Of a stretch of 64,000 bases of DNA, positions 49,490 to 57,158 are shown piece after piece (position 1 is the first letter of the stretch; every line of letters begins with the position of its first letter). The position numbers and the translations under genes were made by a program. The DNA is taken from positions 62,001-126,000 of the forward strand of contig NZ_JACJGM010000008.1 in the NCBI RefSeq assembly GCF_015024225.1, written 5' to 3'. The notes beneath the pieces were generated by a model. The model was not told the DNA's origin and did no database searches. It worked only from the letters and a program-made list of their open reading frames with translations. This DNA comes from Nocardioides lijunqiniae (GTDB lineage Bacteria > Actinomycetota > Actinomycetes > Propionibacteriales > Nocardioidaceae).

Positions 49490-50034
49490 GCGTCGTCCTC
49501 CAGGGGCGTCACGAGCCCGGGGCGGTCGGCGACGACCAGCCGGCCGGCCGCGATGTCGACCTCGGGCACCAGCGCCTTGACGAACGGCACCAGGCCCTCG
49601 TGGCCGTCGGGCGTGGTGACGGTCAGCAGGTCCTGCGCACCGCCGTGGGCGATCGCGGTGACGACGCCGAGCTCGCGCCCGTCGACGTCGTACGCCGCCA
49701 GGCCGACGATCTGGTGGTCGTAGTACTCGTCGGGGTCCTCGGGCGTCTCGTCCGGGTCGACGCTGGCCACGAGCATGACCCCGCGCGCCGCCTCGGCGTC
49801 GTTGCGGGTCGTGAGCTCCTCGAACGTCGCCAGCAGCCGGGTCTGGTGCCAGCGCGTGCGGGTCACCGTGAGCGTGCGGTGCGGGAACGCAGACCCCGTC
49901 GGCTTCTGCAGCTCGAGCGTGGCGCCCGCGGCGAAGCGTCGCTCCGGCTCGTCGGTGCGCAGGTCGAGGGTGACCTCACCGCGGATGCCGTGCGGCTTGC
50001 CGATGCGGCCGACGACGACGTCGATGGTGCTCAC
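49486..50034 (-). CDS. rimM: Ribosome maturation factor RimM
   Basis: A 182-residue 16S rRNA processing protein. The N-terminal RimM barrel has [15 protein letters not shown] and the PRC-barrel half has [18 protein letters not shown] and [13 protein letters not shown]. It assists 30S head assembly with S19. AGGAGGAG about 6 bases upstream supports GTG 50034. A perfect hairpin separates it from khpA. Confidence 0.95.
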   Translation of the reverse strand: MSTIDVVVGRIGKPHGIRGEVTLDLRTDEPERRFAAGATLELQKPTGSAFPHRTLTVTRTRWHQTRLLATFEELTTRNDAEAARGVMLVASVDPDETPEDPDEYYDHQIVGLAAYDVDGRELGVVTAIAHGGAQDLLTVTTPDGHEGLVPFVKALVPEVDIAAGRLVVADRPGLVTPLEDDA

Positions 50035-50057
50035 GAATCTCCTCCTGGACGCAGAAC

Positions 50058-50083
50058 GGGTGCCGTCCCGGAGGACGGCACCC
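50058..50083 (-). terminator. Perfect 11-bp hairpin between khpA and rimM
   Basis: GGGTGCCGTCC pairs with GGACGGCACCC around a 4-base loop. It stands 20 bases after the khpA stop and 24 before the rimM start. It may attenuate transcription or mark an mRNA processing site within the rpsP-khpA-rimM-trmD operon. Confidence 0.6.
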
Positions 50084-50103
50084 ATTCAAGCGGTTCGAGC
50101 GGT

Positions 50104-50346
50104 TCAGCGACGCCGGTCGACGTCCACGAAGTCGATCCGCGCGCCGGCCTTGCCCGCGAGGGCGGAGACGACGGTGCGGAACGCGGACGCCGTACGACCG
50201 CCGCGGCCGATGACCTTGCCGAGGTCGTCGGGGTGCACCCGGACCTCGAGGATCGAGCCGCGACGCAGCTGCTTGTCGCGCACGGACACGTCGTCGGGGT
50301 TGTCGACGACACCCCGGACGAGGTGCTCGAGCGCGTCGGCGAGCAT
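50104..50346 (-). CDS. khpA: KH-domain RNA-binding protein KhpA
   Basis: An 80-residue protein consisting of one KH domain, with the GxxG loop in GKVIGRGGRTASAFR. In other bacteria KhpA works with KhpB/Jag in RNA binding and cell-size control. It follows rpsP by five bases, the standard arrangement. Confidence 0.93.
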   Translation of the reverse strand: MLADALEHLVRGVVDNPDDVSVRDKQLRRGSILEVRVHPDDLGKVIGRGGRTASAFRTVVSALAGKAGARIDFVDVDRRR

Positions 50347-50351
50347 GGCGC

Positions 50352-50864
50352 TCAGGCCTTCGTCTCGGTGGCCTCGGCCTCAGCGGCCGCGCCCTCCGGG
50401 GTCTCAGCAGCGGGGGCCTCGTCGGCGGCAGGCGCCTCGGTGGTCTCCTCGGCCGGCTCGGCCTTCTTCTCGGACTTCTTCTCGGCCTTCTTCTTGGTGG
50501 TCGCCTCGGCCTTCGGCTCGTTGGCCGACTCCTTCAGCGCCTCGTTGAAGATCTCCTGCTTGTCCCGCTTGGGCTCGGCCACCTTGAGGGTGCCCTCGGT
50601 GCCGGAGATGCCCTTGTGGGACTGCCAGTCGCCGGTGATCTTGAGGATCTTGGCCACGGCCTCGGTCGGCTGCGCGCCGACACCCAGCCAGTACGCCGCC
50701 CGGTCGGACACGACGCTGATGTAGCTCGGGTCCTCCTTGGGGTGGTACTTGCCGATCTCCTCGATCACCTTGCCGTCGCGCTTCTTGCGCGAGTCGACGA
50801 CGACGATGCGGTACTGCGGCACCCGGACCTTGCCCAGGCGCTTCAAACGGATCTTGACGGCCAC
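50352..50864 (-). CDS. rpsP: 30S ribosomal protein S16 with Lys/Ala/Glu-rich tail
   Basis: A 170-residue protein. Residues 1-80 are standard S16 ([33 protein letters not shown]). Residues from about 100 are a low-complexity tail with a basic block ([13 protein letters not shown]) then an acidic block ending TETKA. Such tails are common in actinobacterial S16. GTG 50864 is chosen by alignment to the family start AVKIRL. It is transcribed from the promoter at 50996-51030. Confidence 0.95.
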   Translation of the reverse strand: MAVKIRLKRLGKVRVPQYRIVVVDSRKKRDGKVIEEIGKYHPKEDPSYISVVSDRAAYWLGVGAQPTEAVAKILKITGDWQSHKGISGTEGTLKVAEPKRDKQEIFNEALKESANEPKAEATTKKKAEKKSEKKAEPAEETTEAPAADEAPAAETPEGAAAEAEATETKA

Positions 50865-50995
50865 GGTTGTGGTGTCTCCTTGAGGTTCGTGGTGGGTGAA
50901 GATGGCAGCTCCGGGTGGGGAACACACGGGGCCGCAGCTTCGAAGGGCTCTGCGGCGTCCGGGTGAGAGGGACCGGGCGCGCAGGACTCAGCGGC

Positions 50996-51030
50996 CGATT
51001 CTGCCAGAGGTGCGCGAGCCAGAGGAAATC
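50996..51030 (-). promoter_or_regulatory. rpsP promoter, twin of the rplS promoter
   Basis: On the minus strand GATTTCC, a 17-base spacer and TGGCAGAATCG form an extended -10 promoter (CAGAAT). The blocks and spacing match the rplS promoter. The leader to the rpsP start would be about 125 bases. Confidence 0.65.
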
Positions 51031-51045
51031 GGGCAGGCTGAGCCG

Positions 51046-51609
51046 GTGACCCCGCCACCGCACCCACCGTACGGACCCGCGCCGGTGGCGCGCCGCCGAC
51101 GCCCGAGCACATGGTGGTTCGTGGTCGGCGCCGCGCTCCTCGTCGCCGCTGTCGTGGCGGGCGTGAGCCTCTTCGTGTGGACCCTCGGCGGGTTCCTGGA
51201 CTCCGACGCCACCGTGCGCGCCGACGGACGGACGGCCACCGTGAGCCTCGAGGGCGACGAGCGCCGGATGCTGTGGACCGACGACGCCTACGCCCAGGAG
51301 TGCGAGGTCGTCGACCCCGAGACGGGCGACGCCGTCCCCACCCGCCCCGTCACCGGCAACTTCACCCGCTCCGAGGGTGGAGACGACTGGACCGGCCAGG
51401 CCACCTTCGACGCCGGCTCCGGCACCGTCGAGGTCACCTGCACCGGCGACGGCACCGTCATCGTCGGCCCCGCCCCCGCCATCGACAGCTTCGTCCTCGG
51501 CCTCCTCGCCACCATCTTCGTCCCGCTCTTCCTCGGTGGCGGCGGCCTCGTCGTCCTCATCGTCACCACCGTCCTCTTCGCCTCCGGCCGCCCCCGCTCC
51601 GAGGCCTGA
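51046..51609 (+). CDS. Membrane protein of unknown function
   Basis: A 187-residue protein with a Pro-rich cytoplasmic start (TPPPHPPYGPAP), a first membrane segment (WWFVVGAALLVAAVVAGVSL), an extracytoplasmic domain of about 90 residues that is rich in Asp, Glu and Thr, and a second membrane segment (LLATIFVPLFLGGGGLVVLI). The outer domain has two Cys (QECEVV and VTCTGDG) that could form a disulfide. No family is recognised. It is divergent from rpsP, and GTG 51046 lies right beside the rpsP promoter. Confidence 0.7.
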   Translation: MTPPPHPPYGPAPVARRRRPSTWWFVVGAALLVAAVVAGVSLFVWTLGGFLDSDATVRADGRTATVSLEGDERRMLWTDDAYAQECEVVDPETGDAVPTRPVTGNFTRSEGGDDWTGQATFDAGSGTVEVTCTGDGTVIVGPAPAIDSFVLGLLATIFVPLFLGGGGLVVLIVTTVLFASGRPRSEA

Positions 51610-51646
51610 CCTCCGTCGGGAGCCGGCGCCCCGAACGCCAAGCTCC

Positions 51647-51737
51647 GGTGGTTGAGGTGCGAGCGCAGCGAGCCTCGAAACCACCCAACCGGTGGTCGAG
51701 CAGCGAGGAGCGCGAGCGACGAGCGCCCGTCGAGACC
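51647..51737 (-). repeat. Inverted copy of the dispersed X/Y palindromic repeat
   Basis: A 39-base X unit (51647-51685, starting GGTGGTTGAGGTGCGAGC) and a 47-base Y unit (51691-51737, starting GGTGGTCGAGCAGCGAGG) are present in the orientation opposite to the array at 52083-52577. X begins GGTGGTT and ends AACCACC, so each unit can fold. It follows the stop of the upstream membrane-protein gene. Confidence 0.85.
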
Positions 51738-51770
51738 CCCGCACCTCTGGCTATCTCCTCGGGGCCGGAC

Positions 51771-52073
51771 CGGGGCTGGTGTGACTGGTGGTGCGACAAC
51801 CGACACTCAGCGTCGGCAGTTGGTCACCAGCCCGGGCCAGCTGAGCGTGAAGACCTCCGCCCGGAGCTCGAACTGCCGACGTAGGTGACCGATTAGCGGG
51901 GCCCGCGCTGTTTGCGGGCGGCGCGGCGAAGCCGTCGCCGCCCGTGCGCCGTCCCAGCAGCCCGGGAGAGGCTCGGAGTCAAGGACGGCCGTAGGCCGCC
52001 GCGAAGCGGGCGCCGAAGGCGATCCTTGACGCCGAGACCCGGGCTGCTAGCGCGCGGGCCAACACCAGCCCCG
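51771..52073. repeat. About 300-bp structured element with 12-bp terminal inverted repeats
   Basis: CGGGGCTGGTGT (51771-51782) and its exact complement (52062-52073) bound the stretch. Inside are three strong inverted pairs: CGTCGGCAGTT/AACTGCCGACG (51811/51871), CGGGCGGCG/CGCCGCCCG (51915/51936), and AGCAGCCCGGG/CCCGGGCTGCT (51956/52038), the last enclosing a further 13-of-14 pair, CTCGGAGTCAAGGA/TCCTTGACGCCGAG. No open frame looks coding. It may be a miniature transposon-like element or a structured RNA. Confidence 0.5.
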
Positions 52074-52082
52074 CACACATCA

Positions 52083-52577
52083 GGTGGTTTCGAGGCTCGC
52101 TGCGCTCGCACCTCAACCACCGTGGGGTCGGCTCGGCGGTCGGGTCACGGGGTCTCGACGGGCGCTCGACCACCGGTGGTGTGGTTTCGAGGCTCGCTGC
52201 GCTCGCACCTCAACCACCGTGGGTCGCCGCTGGGCGTGCGGCTCACGGGGTCTCGACGGGCGCTCGTCGCTGGCGCTCCTCGCTGCTCGACCACCGGTTG
52301 GGCGGTTTCGAGGCTCGCTGCGCTCGCACCTCAACCACCGTGGGTCAGCTCGGCGGTCGGCTCACGGGGTCTCGACGGACGCTCGTCGCTGGCGCTCCTC
52401 ACTGCTCGACCACCGGTTGGGCGGTTTCGAGGCTCGCTGCGCTCGCACCTCAACCACCGTAGGGTCGGTCCGCGGTCGGCTCACCGGGTCTCGACGGACG
52501 CTCGTCGCTGGCGCTCCTCGCTGCTCGACCACCGGAGGTGTGGTTTCGAGGCTCGCTGCGCTCGCACCTCAACCACC
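52083..52577 (+). repeat. Tandem array of about 119-bp X-spacer-Y units
   Basis: Five X units (52083, 52180, 52301, 52420 and 52539; 39 bases each) alternate with Y units (47 bases at 52249, 52368 and 52487; a 24-base internally deleted one at 52151). The spacers also resemble one another (for example GTGGGTC...GGCTCACGG). Period is 119-121 bases, shorter where Y is deleted. X reads GGTTTCGAGGCTCGCTGC onward and folds through GGTGGTT/AACCACC ends. There is no gene in 51610-52599. Confidence 0.9.
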
Positions 52578-52599
52578 GGCGGTAGACCGGCGGAGGCTT

Positions 52600-53670
52600 C
52601 TAGGCGACGACGGTGCCGCGGAGCACGACGCGGTGGGGGTCGTGGAGGGCGGTGAGGTCGGTGAGGGGGTCGCGGTCGTAGACGACGAAGTCGGCCGACG
52701 CGCCCTCCTCGAGGCCGTCGAAGCCGAGCCACTCGCGTCCGCGCCAGGAGGCGGCGCCGAGGGCGTACTCCGCGGGGAGGCCGAGCTCGGCCATCGCCAG
52801 GACCTCGCCGGCGAGGTTGCCGTGGCGGGCCACGCCGCCACCGTCGGAGCCGGCGTAGAGGCTGACGCCGGCCTCGTAGGCGGTCATGATCGTGTCGCGG
52901 CGGCGGGCGAAGAGGTCGGTCATCGTCGCGGAGTAGTCGGGGAAGCGCTCGGCGCCGGCCTCGGCGTACTCCGGGAACTTGTCGAGCTGCATCACCGTCG
53001 GCACCAGCGCGATGCCGCGCTCGGCCATCGCCACCACGAGCTCGGTGGACAGGCCGGTGCCGTGCTCGATGCAGTCGATGCCGGCCTCGACCAGTCCCGG
53101 CAGCACGCCCTGCCCGAAGCAGTGCGCGGTCACCTTGGCGCCGTGCTCGTGCGCGGCGGCGATCGCCGCGGCGAAGGCCTCGGCCGGGAACGACGGCGCC
53201 AGGTCGCCCTCCTCGCGGGAGATCCAGTCGCCGACCAGCTTGACCCAGCCGTCGCCGCGCTTCGCCTCCCGCACGACGTACGCCGTGAGGTCCTCCGGCT
53301 CGACCTCGTGGGCGTAGTTGCGGATGTAGCGCCGCGTGCGGGCGATGTGGCGTCCGGCGCGGACCAGGCGGGGCAGGTCCTCGCGGCCGTGGATCCAGGC
53401 GGTGTCGGCCGCCGAGCCGCAGTCGCGGATCAGCAGGGCGCCGGCGTCGCGGTCGGCGACGGCCTGCTCCTCGGTGGTGGCCTCGCCGACGGCCCCGTGG
53501 TCGTCGAGGCCGAGGTGGCAGTGCGCGTCGACCAGTCCCGGGACGATCCAGCCCTCGGCCACGGTGTCGGCACCGGGGTGGGCCTCGTAGGTGATGCGGC
53601 CGTCGACCACGTACAGGTCGCGCGCCTCGCCGTCGGGCAGCACCGGACCCCGGAACCTCGTCACCGTCAT
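52600..53670 (-). CDS. Amidohydrolase family protein
   Basis: A 356-residue metal-dependent hydrolase. HxH is VDAHCHLG (near residue 50), later ligands are in VKLVGDW (possible carbamylated Lys), VTAHCFGQG and CIEHGTG, and the final Asp is in YAGSDGGG. This arrangement resembles imidazolonepropionase- and prolidase-like amidohydrolases. The substrate is unknown. TAGCGT lies 7 bases before ATG. It is not closely related to the amidohydrolase at 2186-3820. Confidence 0.82.
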   Translation of the reverse strand: MTVTRFRGPVLPDGEARDLYVVDGRITYEAHPGADTVAEGWIVPGLVDAHCHLGLDDHGAVGEATTEEQAVADRDAGALLIRDCGSAADTAWIHGREDLPRLVRAGRHIARTRRYIRNYAHEVEPEDLTAYVVREAKRGDGWVKLVGDWISREEGDLAPSFPAEAFAAAIAAAHEHGAKVTAHCFGQGVLPGLVEAGIDCIEHGTGLSTELVVAMAERGIALVPTVMQLDKFPEYAEAGAERFPDYSATMTDLFARRRDTIMTAYEAGVSLYAGSDGGGVARHGNLAGEVLAMAELGLPAEYALGAASWRGREWLGFDGLEEGASADFVVYDRDPLTDLTALHDPHRVVLRGTVVA

Positions 53671-53713
53671 GCCCCGGACGCTACCGGCGTCCGGGGCACG
53701 ACGGGCAGGGACC

Positions 53714-55729
53714 TCAGCGACGCGTCCGCAGACCCCAGCCGAACGGGTAGAGCGGGTCGTAGTCGGCGTCCCCGACGTTGATCGGCTCCTGCGCTACCGA
53801 CCGCGGCCAGGTGACGGGCAGCCTGCCGGTGAAGGGCTTGCGGCCGAAGAGCACGTCGGCGACGCCGCCGCCCTCTCCCCCGGGCAGCCACGACGCGACG
53901 AGCGCGTCGACCTGCGTGAGCAGCGGCCGCGGGATCACCATCGGGCGCCCGGACACCACCAGCACGGTGCAGCTCGCCGCCCGGGCGCAGACGGTGCGGA
54001 TCGCCTTCTTGTCCGCCTTCGACAGGAGCATCGTCTGCTCCGGCCGCGGCACCCCGTTGTCGCCGGGGTCGTAGGCCCACTCGGGTCCCCCGACGTCGCC
54101 GAAGCCCTCGGCGTACGGCGTCTCGCCGACCACGACGACGCCCGCGGCGCCACGCGGCACCGGCCTCGACGCCGTCTCGCTGAAGCGGACGGGCGCGTCC
54201 GTGGCGTCCTGGATCCCCTCGAGGATCGTCTGCCCGGGGATCACGTTCGTCGAGCCGCCCTGCCAGGTGAGGGTCCAGCCGCCCGCCTGGTTGCCGATGT
54301 TGTCGGCGTTGCTGCCGGCGACGTAGACCGGCTGGCGGCGGGGCCTCAGCGGCAGCGTGCGCTGCTTGTTGCGCAGCAGCACCTGCGACTGCGCGACCGC
54401 CTGGCGTGCGACACGACGGTGCGCCGCGCTGCCGATCGTCCGGATGTTGGTGCGGTCCGTCATCGGCCTCTCGAAGAGCCCGAGCTCGAACTTCGCCGTC
54501 AGGATCCGCGAGACCGCGTCGTCGATGCGGCTCATCGGCACCGCACCGCTCTCCACGGCGGCGGTCAGCGTGGTGACGAACTGCTGGTAGCGACCGGGCT
54601 CCATGAACATGTCGACACCGGCGTTGACGGACGCCGCGACCTGCTCGGCGTAGGTGCCGGGGAGCTGGCCGATGGCCAGCCAGTCGGAGATCACCAGGCC
54701 GTCGAACCCGAGGTCGCCCTTGAGCACGTCGGTGAGGAGCTCGCGGTTGGCGTGCATCTTGACCGGGTTGCCGAGACCGTCCTCGGTCCAGTCGACCGAG
54801 GAGAACGACGGCATCACCGAGCCGACGTGGTGGCGCCGGACCGCCGGGCGGTACGGCGAGAGGGCGAGCCGGCGGAACTCCTGGCGCGACACGCGGTTGA
54901 TGCCCTGGTCGAGGGTGTAGTCGCCCTCGCCGGTGTCCCAGTCGGTCAGCCCGTCGCCGGCGTAGTGCTTGGCGGTGGCGAGCACGCGGTCGCGCCGGTG
55001 CAGCTGACCGGGCCGCCCCTGCAGGCCGTCGATGACGGTCTCCAGGCGCTTGACCAGCCGCGGGTCCTCGCCGAACGACTCGTAGGTGCGGCCCCACCTG
55101 TCGTCGCGGGCCACGCACACGCAGGGCGCGAAGTTCCACTGCGGGCCGGACGCGCGGGTCTCGATCGCGGTGATGTGGCCGATCCTCTCCAGCAGCCGCG
55201 GGTTGCGTGTGGCGCCCAGCCCGATGTTGTGGGGGAAGACGGTGGCGCCCTGGAGGTTGCCGTGGCCGTGCACCGCGTCGACGCCGTAGAGCAGCGGGAT
55301 GCCGAGCGGGGTGTCGAGCGCGGCGCGCTGCAGGGTGTCGACGGTGTCGGCCCACGCCTGCGGGGTGTTCTGCGCCGGCACCGAGCCGCCGCCGGACAGC
55401 ACGCTGCCGAGCGCGTACGTCGTCACCAGGCTGGGGTCGGCGATCACGTCGGCGCGCTCGGCCTGGGTCATCTGGCCGACCTTCTCCGCGAGCGTCATCC
55501 GGCCGAGGAGGTCGGCCACGCGGCGCGGGGTGGACAGGCGGGGGTTCTGGTACGGCAGCCGCTCGGCGCCCGATGCGGACGGCGGTGCCGAGGACGGAAC
55601 GGGTGCCTCGGCGTCGGCCGTCGGCGCCGACAGCAGCGAGGTGGTGACAGCGGCGGCGACCAGGGCGCCGCACGCGGCCCGGCGCCGCGGCGTACGGCGG
55701 GTGCGTGGTGGAGAGAGGTGCGTTGACAT
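53714..55729 (-). CDS. Secreted glycoside hydrolase family 3 beta-glucosidase/glucanase
   Basis: A 671-residue secreted enzyme. The signal peptide ends near TADA-EA (residue 40). The (beta/alpha)8 domain contains GVDAVHGHGN, the KHY motif (K254-H255) and the catalytic nucleophile Asp in LVISDW (D349). The C-terminal alpha/beta sandwich has VSGRPMVIP and the final PFGWGL. It likely cleaves beta-1,3/1,4-linked glucans or oligosaccharides outside the cell. AAGGAG supports ATG 55729. It is divergent from a ROK regulator that probably controls it. Confidence 0.9.
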   Translation of the reverse strand: MSTHLSPPRTRRTPRRRAACGALVAAAVTTSLLSAPTADAEAPVPSSAPPSASGAERLPYQNPRLSTPRRVADLLGRMTLAEKVGQMTQAERADVIADPSLVTTYALGSVLSGGGSVPAQNTPQAWADTVDTLQRAALDTPLGIPLLYGVDAVHGHGNLQGATVFPHNIGLGATRNPRLLERIGHITAIETRASGPQWNFAPCVCVARDDRWGRTYESFGEDPRLVKRLETVIDGLQGRPGQLHRRDRVLATAKHYAGDGLTDWDTGEGDYTLDQGINRVSRQEFRRLALSPYRPAVRRHHVGSVMPSFSSVDWTEDGLGNPVKMHANRELLTDVLKGDLGFDGLVISDWLAIGQLPGTYAEQVAASVNAGVDMFMEPGRYQQFVTTLTAAVESGAVPMSRIDDAVSRILTAKFELGLFERPMTDRTNIRTIGSAAHRRVARQAVAQSQVLLRNKQRTLPLRPRRQPVYVAGSNADNIGNQAGGWTLTWQGGSTNVIPGQTILEGIQDATDAPVRFSETASRPVPRGAAGVVVVGETPYAEGFGDVGGPEWAYDPGDNGVPRPEQTMLLSKADKKAIRTVCARAASCTVLVVSGRPMVIPRPLLTQVDALVASWLPGGEGGGVADVLFGRKPFTGRLPVTWPRSVAQEPINVGDADYDPLYPFGWGLRTRR

Positions 55730-55836
55730 TCGATGCTCCTTGCCCGAGTTCAGGAGACCCGAGGGTCCCGAGACCCGCCGGGCGCGCCCCCGAGGGCGCA
55801 TCGCCAACGTAGGAACGGGCAATCGGCCGAGTCAAT

Positions 55837-55853
55837 GCGTAAAGATCGCGTAA
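55837..55853. promoter_or_regulatory. Direct repeat GCGTAA in GH3/ROK control region
   Basis: GCGTAA occurs at 55837-55842 and 55848-55853, 11 bases apart start to start, i.e. about one helical turn. The surrounding patch is the most AT-rich in the 176-base intergenic region and includes TTTTTAG. It is a candidate regulator-binding site or promoter. Confidence 0.4.
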
Positions 55854-55905
55854 CAGTCGGTTTTTAGTGCGCTCTCCGGACGAAAGGTGCCTAGGCTCTT
55901 CCGGC

Positions 55906-57075
55906 ATGACCGCCCCCAGCACCGGGTCGCTCGAGCGACTGCGCACGGCCAACCGCCGCGCGGTCACCTCGCTGCTCTCCGGGGGCCCGATGAGCCGCGC
56001 CGACCTGGCGCGCGGCACCGGCCTGTCGCGCACCACCGTCTCCAGCCTGGTGGCCGAGCTGATCGACGGCGGCCTGGTCACCGAGACCACCGACAAGGCG
56101 CGCCCGCACAAGGGCGGCAGCGGGCGGCCCCCGGTGCTGGTCACGCTGAGCGCCCCCAGCGGCGGCGTGGTCGGGGTCGACGTCGGCCACCGGCACGTGC
56201 GCGTGGCCGTGGCCAACCGCACCGGCCACGTCCTGGTCGAGGACTGCGCCGCCGTCGACGTCGACACCCACGGGGCCGACACGCTCGACCGCACGGCCGC
56301 GATGGTGCGCGCGGCGCTGCGCACCGCCGGCCTCGAGCGCTCGGAGGTGCACGCCGCCGGCATGTGCGTGCCGGCGCCGCTCGATCGTCGCTCGGCCCGG
56401 GTCAGCACCGGCATCCTGCCCGGCTGGCGCGAGCTCTCCCCCGGTGAGGAGCTGCAGCGCCGCCTCGGGCTGCCGGTCTACGTCGACAACGACGCCAACC
56501 TGGGCGCCCTCGCCGAGGTCGAGCGCGGCGCCGCCCGCGGGCTCGCCGACGTCCTCTACGTCAAGGTCGCGAGCGGTGTCGGCGCCGGCATCGTGCTGGG
56601 GGGCCGCCTCCACCGCGGCACCAGCGGCATCGCCGGCGAGCTCGGGCACGTGCAGGTCGGCGAGGACGGGCCGATCTGCCGCTGCGGCAACCGGGGCTGC
56701 CTCGAGACCCTCGTCTCCGCGCCGCGCCTGCTGCACGTGCTCCAGCCGGCGTACGACGAGGAGCTGGACGTCGAGCGCGTGCTGGAGCTCGACGACGACG
56801 GGGACGCCGGCGTACGCCGGGTGCTCAGCGACGCCGGCCGCACGGTCGGGCGCGCGCTGGCAGACCTGTGCAACGCCCTCAACCCGGAGATGGTGCTCCT
56901 CGGCGGCTCGCTCGGCACGTCGTCGTCGCTGGCGGTCGGGATCCGCGCCTCGATCGACCGCTACGCCCAGCCCGACACCGCCGCCGCGGTCCGCGTTGCC
57001 GCGGGGCGGCTCGGCGACCGCGCCGAGATCGTCGGCGCCGTCTCCCTGGCCATCGCCCGGGTCGCCGCGGGCTGA
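55906..57075 (+). CDS. ROK family transcriptional regulator
   Basis: A 389-residue NagC/XylR-type protein. The N-terminal winged helix is about residues 14-65 (MSRADLARGTGLSRTTVSSL). The ROK sugar-kinase-like domain follows, with VYVDNDANLGALAE, the ROK signature GTSGIAGELGHVQV and the zinc motif CRCGNRGCLE. It binds a sugar or sugar phosphate; a kinase role is unlikely with the DNA-binding domain present. It is divergent from the GH3 gene, and a sugar released by GH3 may be the inducer (inference). Confidence 0.9.
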   Translation: MTAPSTGSLERLRTANRRAVTSLLSGGPMSRADLARGTGLSRTTVSSLVAELIDGGLVTETTDKARPHKGGSGRPPVLVTLSAPSGGVVGVDVGHRHVRVAVANRTGHVLVEDCAAVDVDTHGADTLDRTAAMVRAALRTAGLERSEVHAAGMCVPAPLDRRSARVSTGILPGWRELSPGEELQRRLGLPVYVDNDANLGALAEVERGAARGLADVLYVKVASGVGAGIVLGGRLHRGTSGIAGELGHVQVGEDGPICRCGNRGCLETLVSAPRLLHVLQPAYDEELDVERVLELDDDGDAGVRRVLSDAGRTVGRALADLCNALNPEMVLLGGSLGTSSSLAVGIRASIDRYAQPDTAAAVRVAAGRLGDRAEIVGAVSLAIARVAAG

Positions 57076-57158
57076 GCCGGGACGGCGGCCACGGCCGGCA
57101 CAGCGCATGATGGACGGCTGGACCGCGACTCGGCGGTGGGGACGAGAGGGGGACGTCG

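Noticed and set aside
52083-52577. The repeat array as a CRISPR locus
   Set aside because: Repeats of 39 bases are regularly spaced, but the intervening sequences are themselves repeats (Y units and similar spacers), not unique spacers, and there are no cas genes.
51912-53781. Long plus-strand frames reading through the repeat region into the amidohydrolase
   Set aside because: They translate the palindromic repeats into RCARTSTTVG-like periodic peptides and run antisense to the amidohydrolase; there is no start site or domain.
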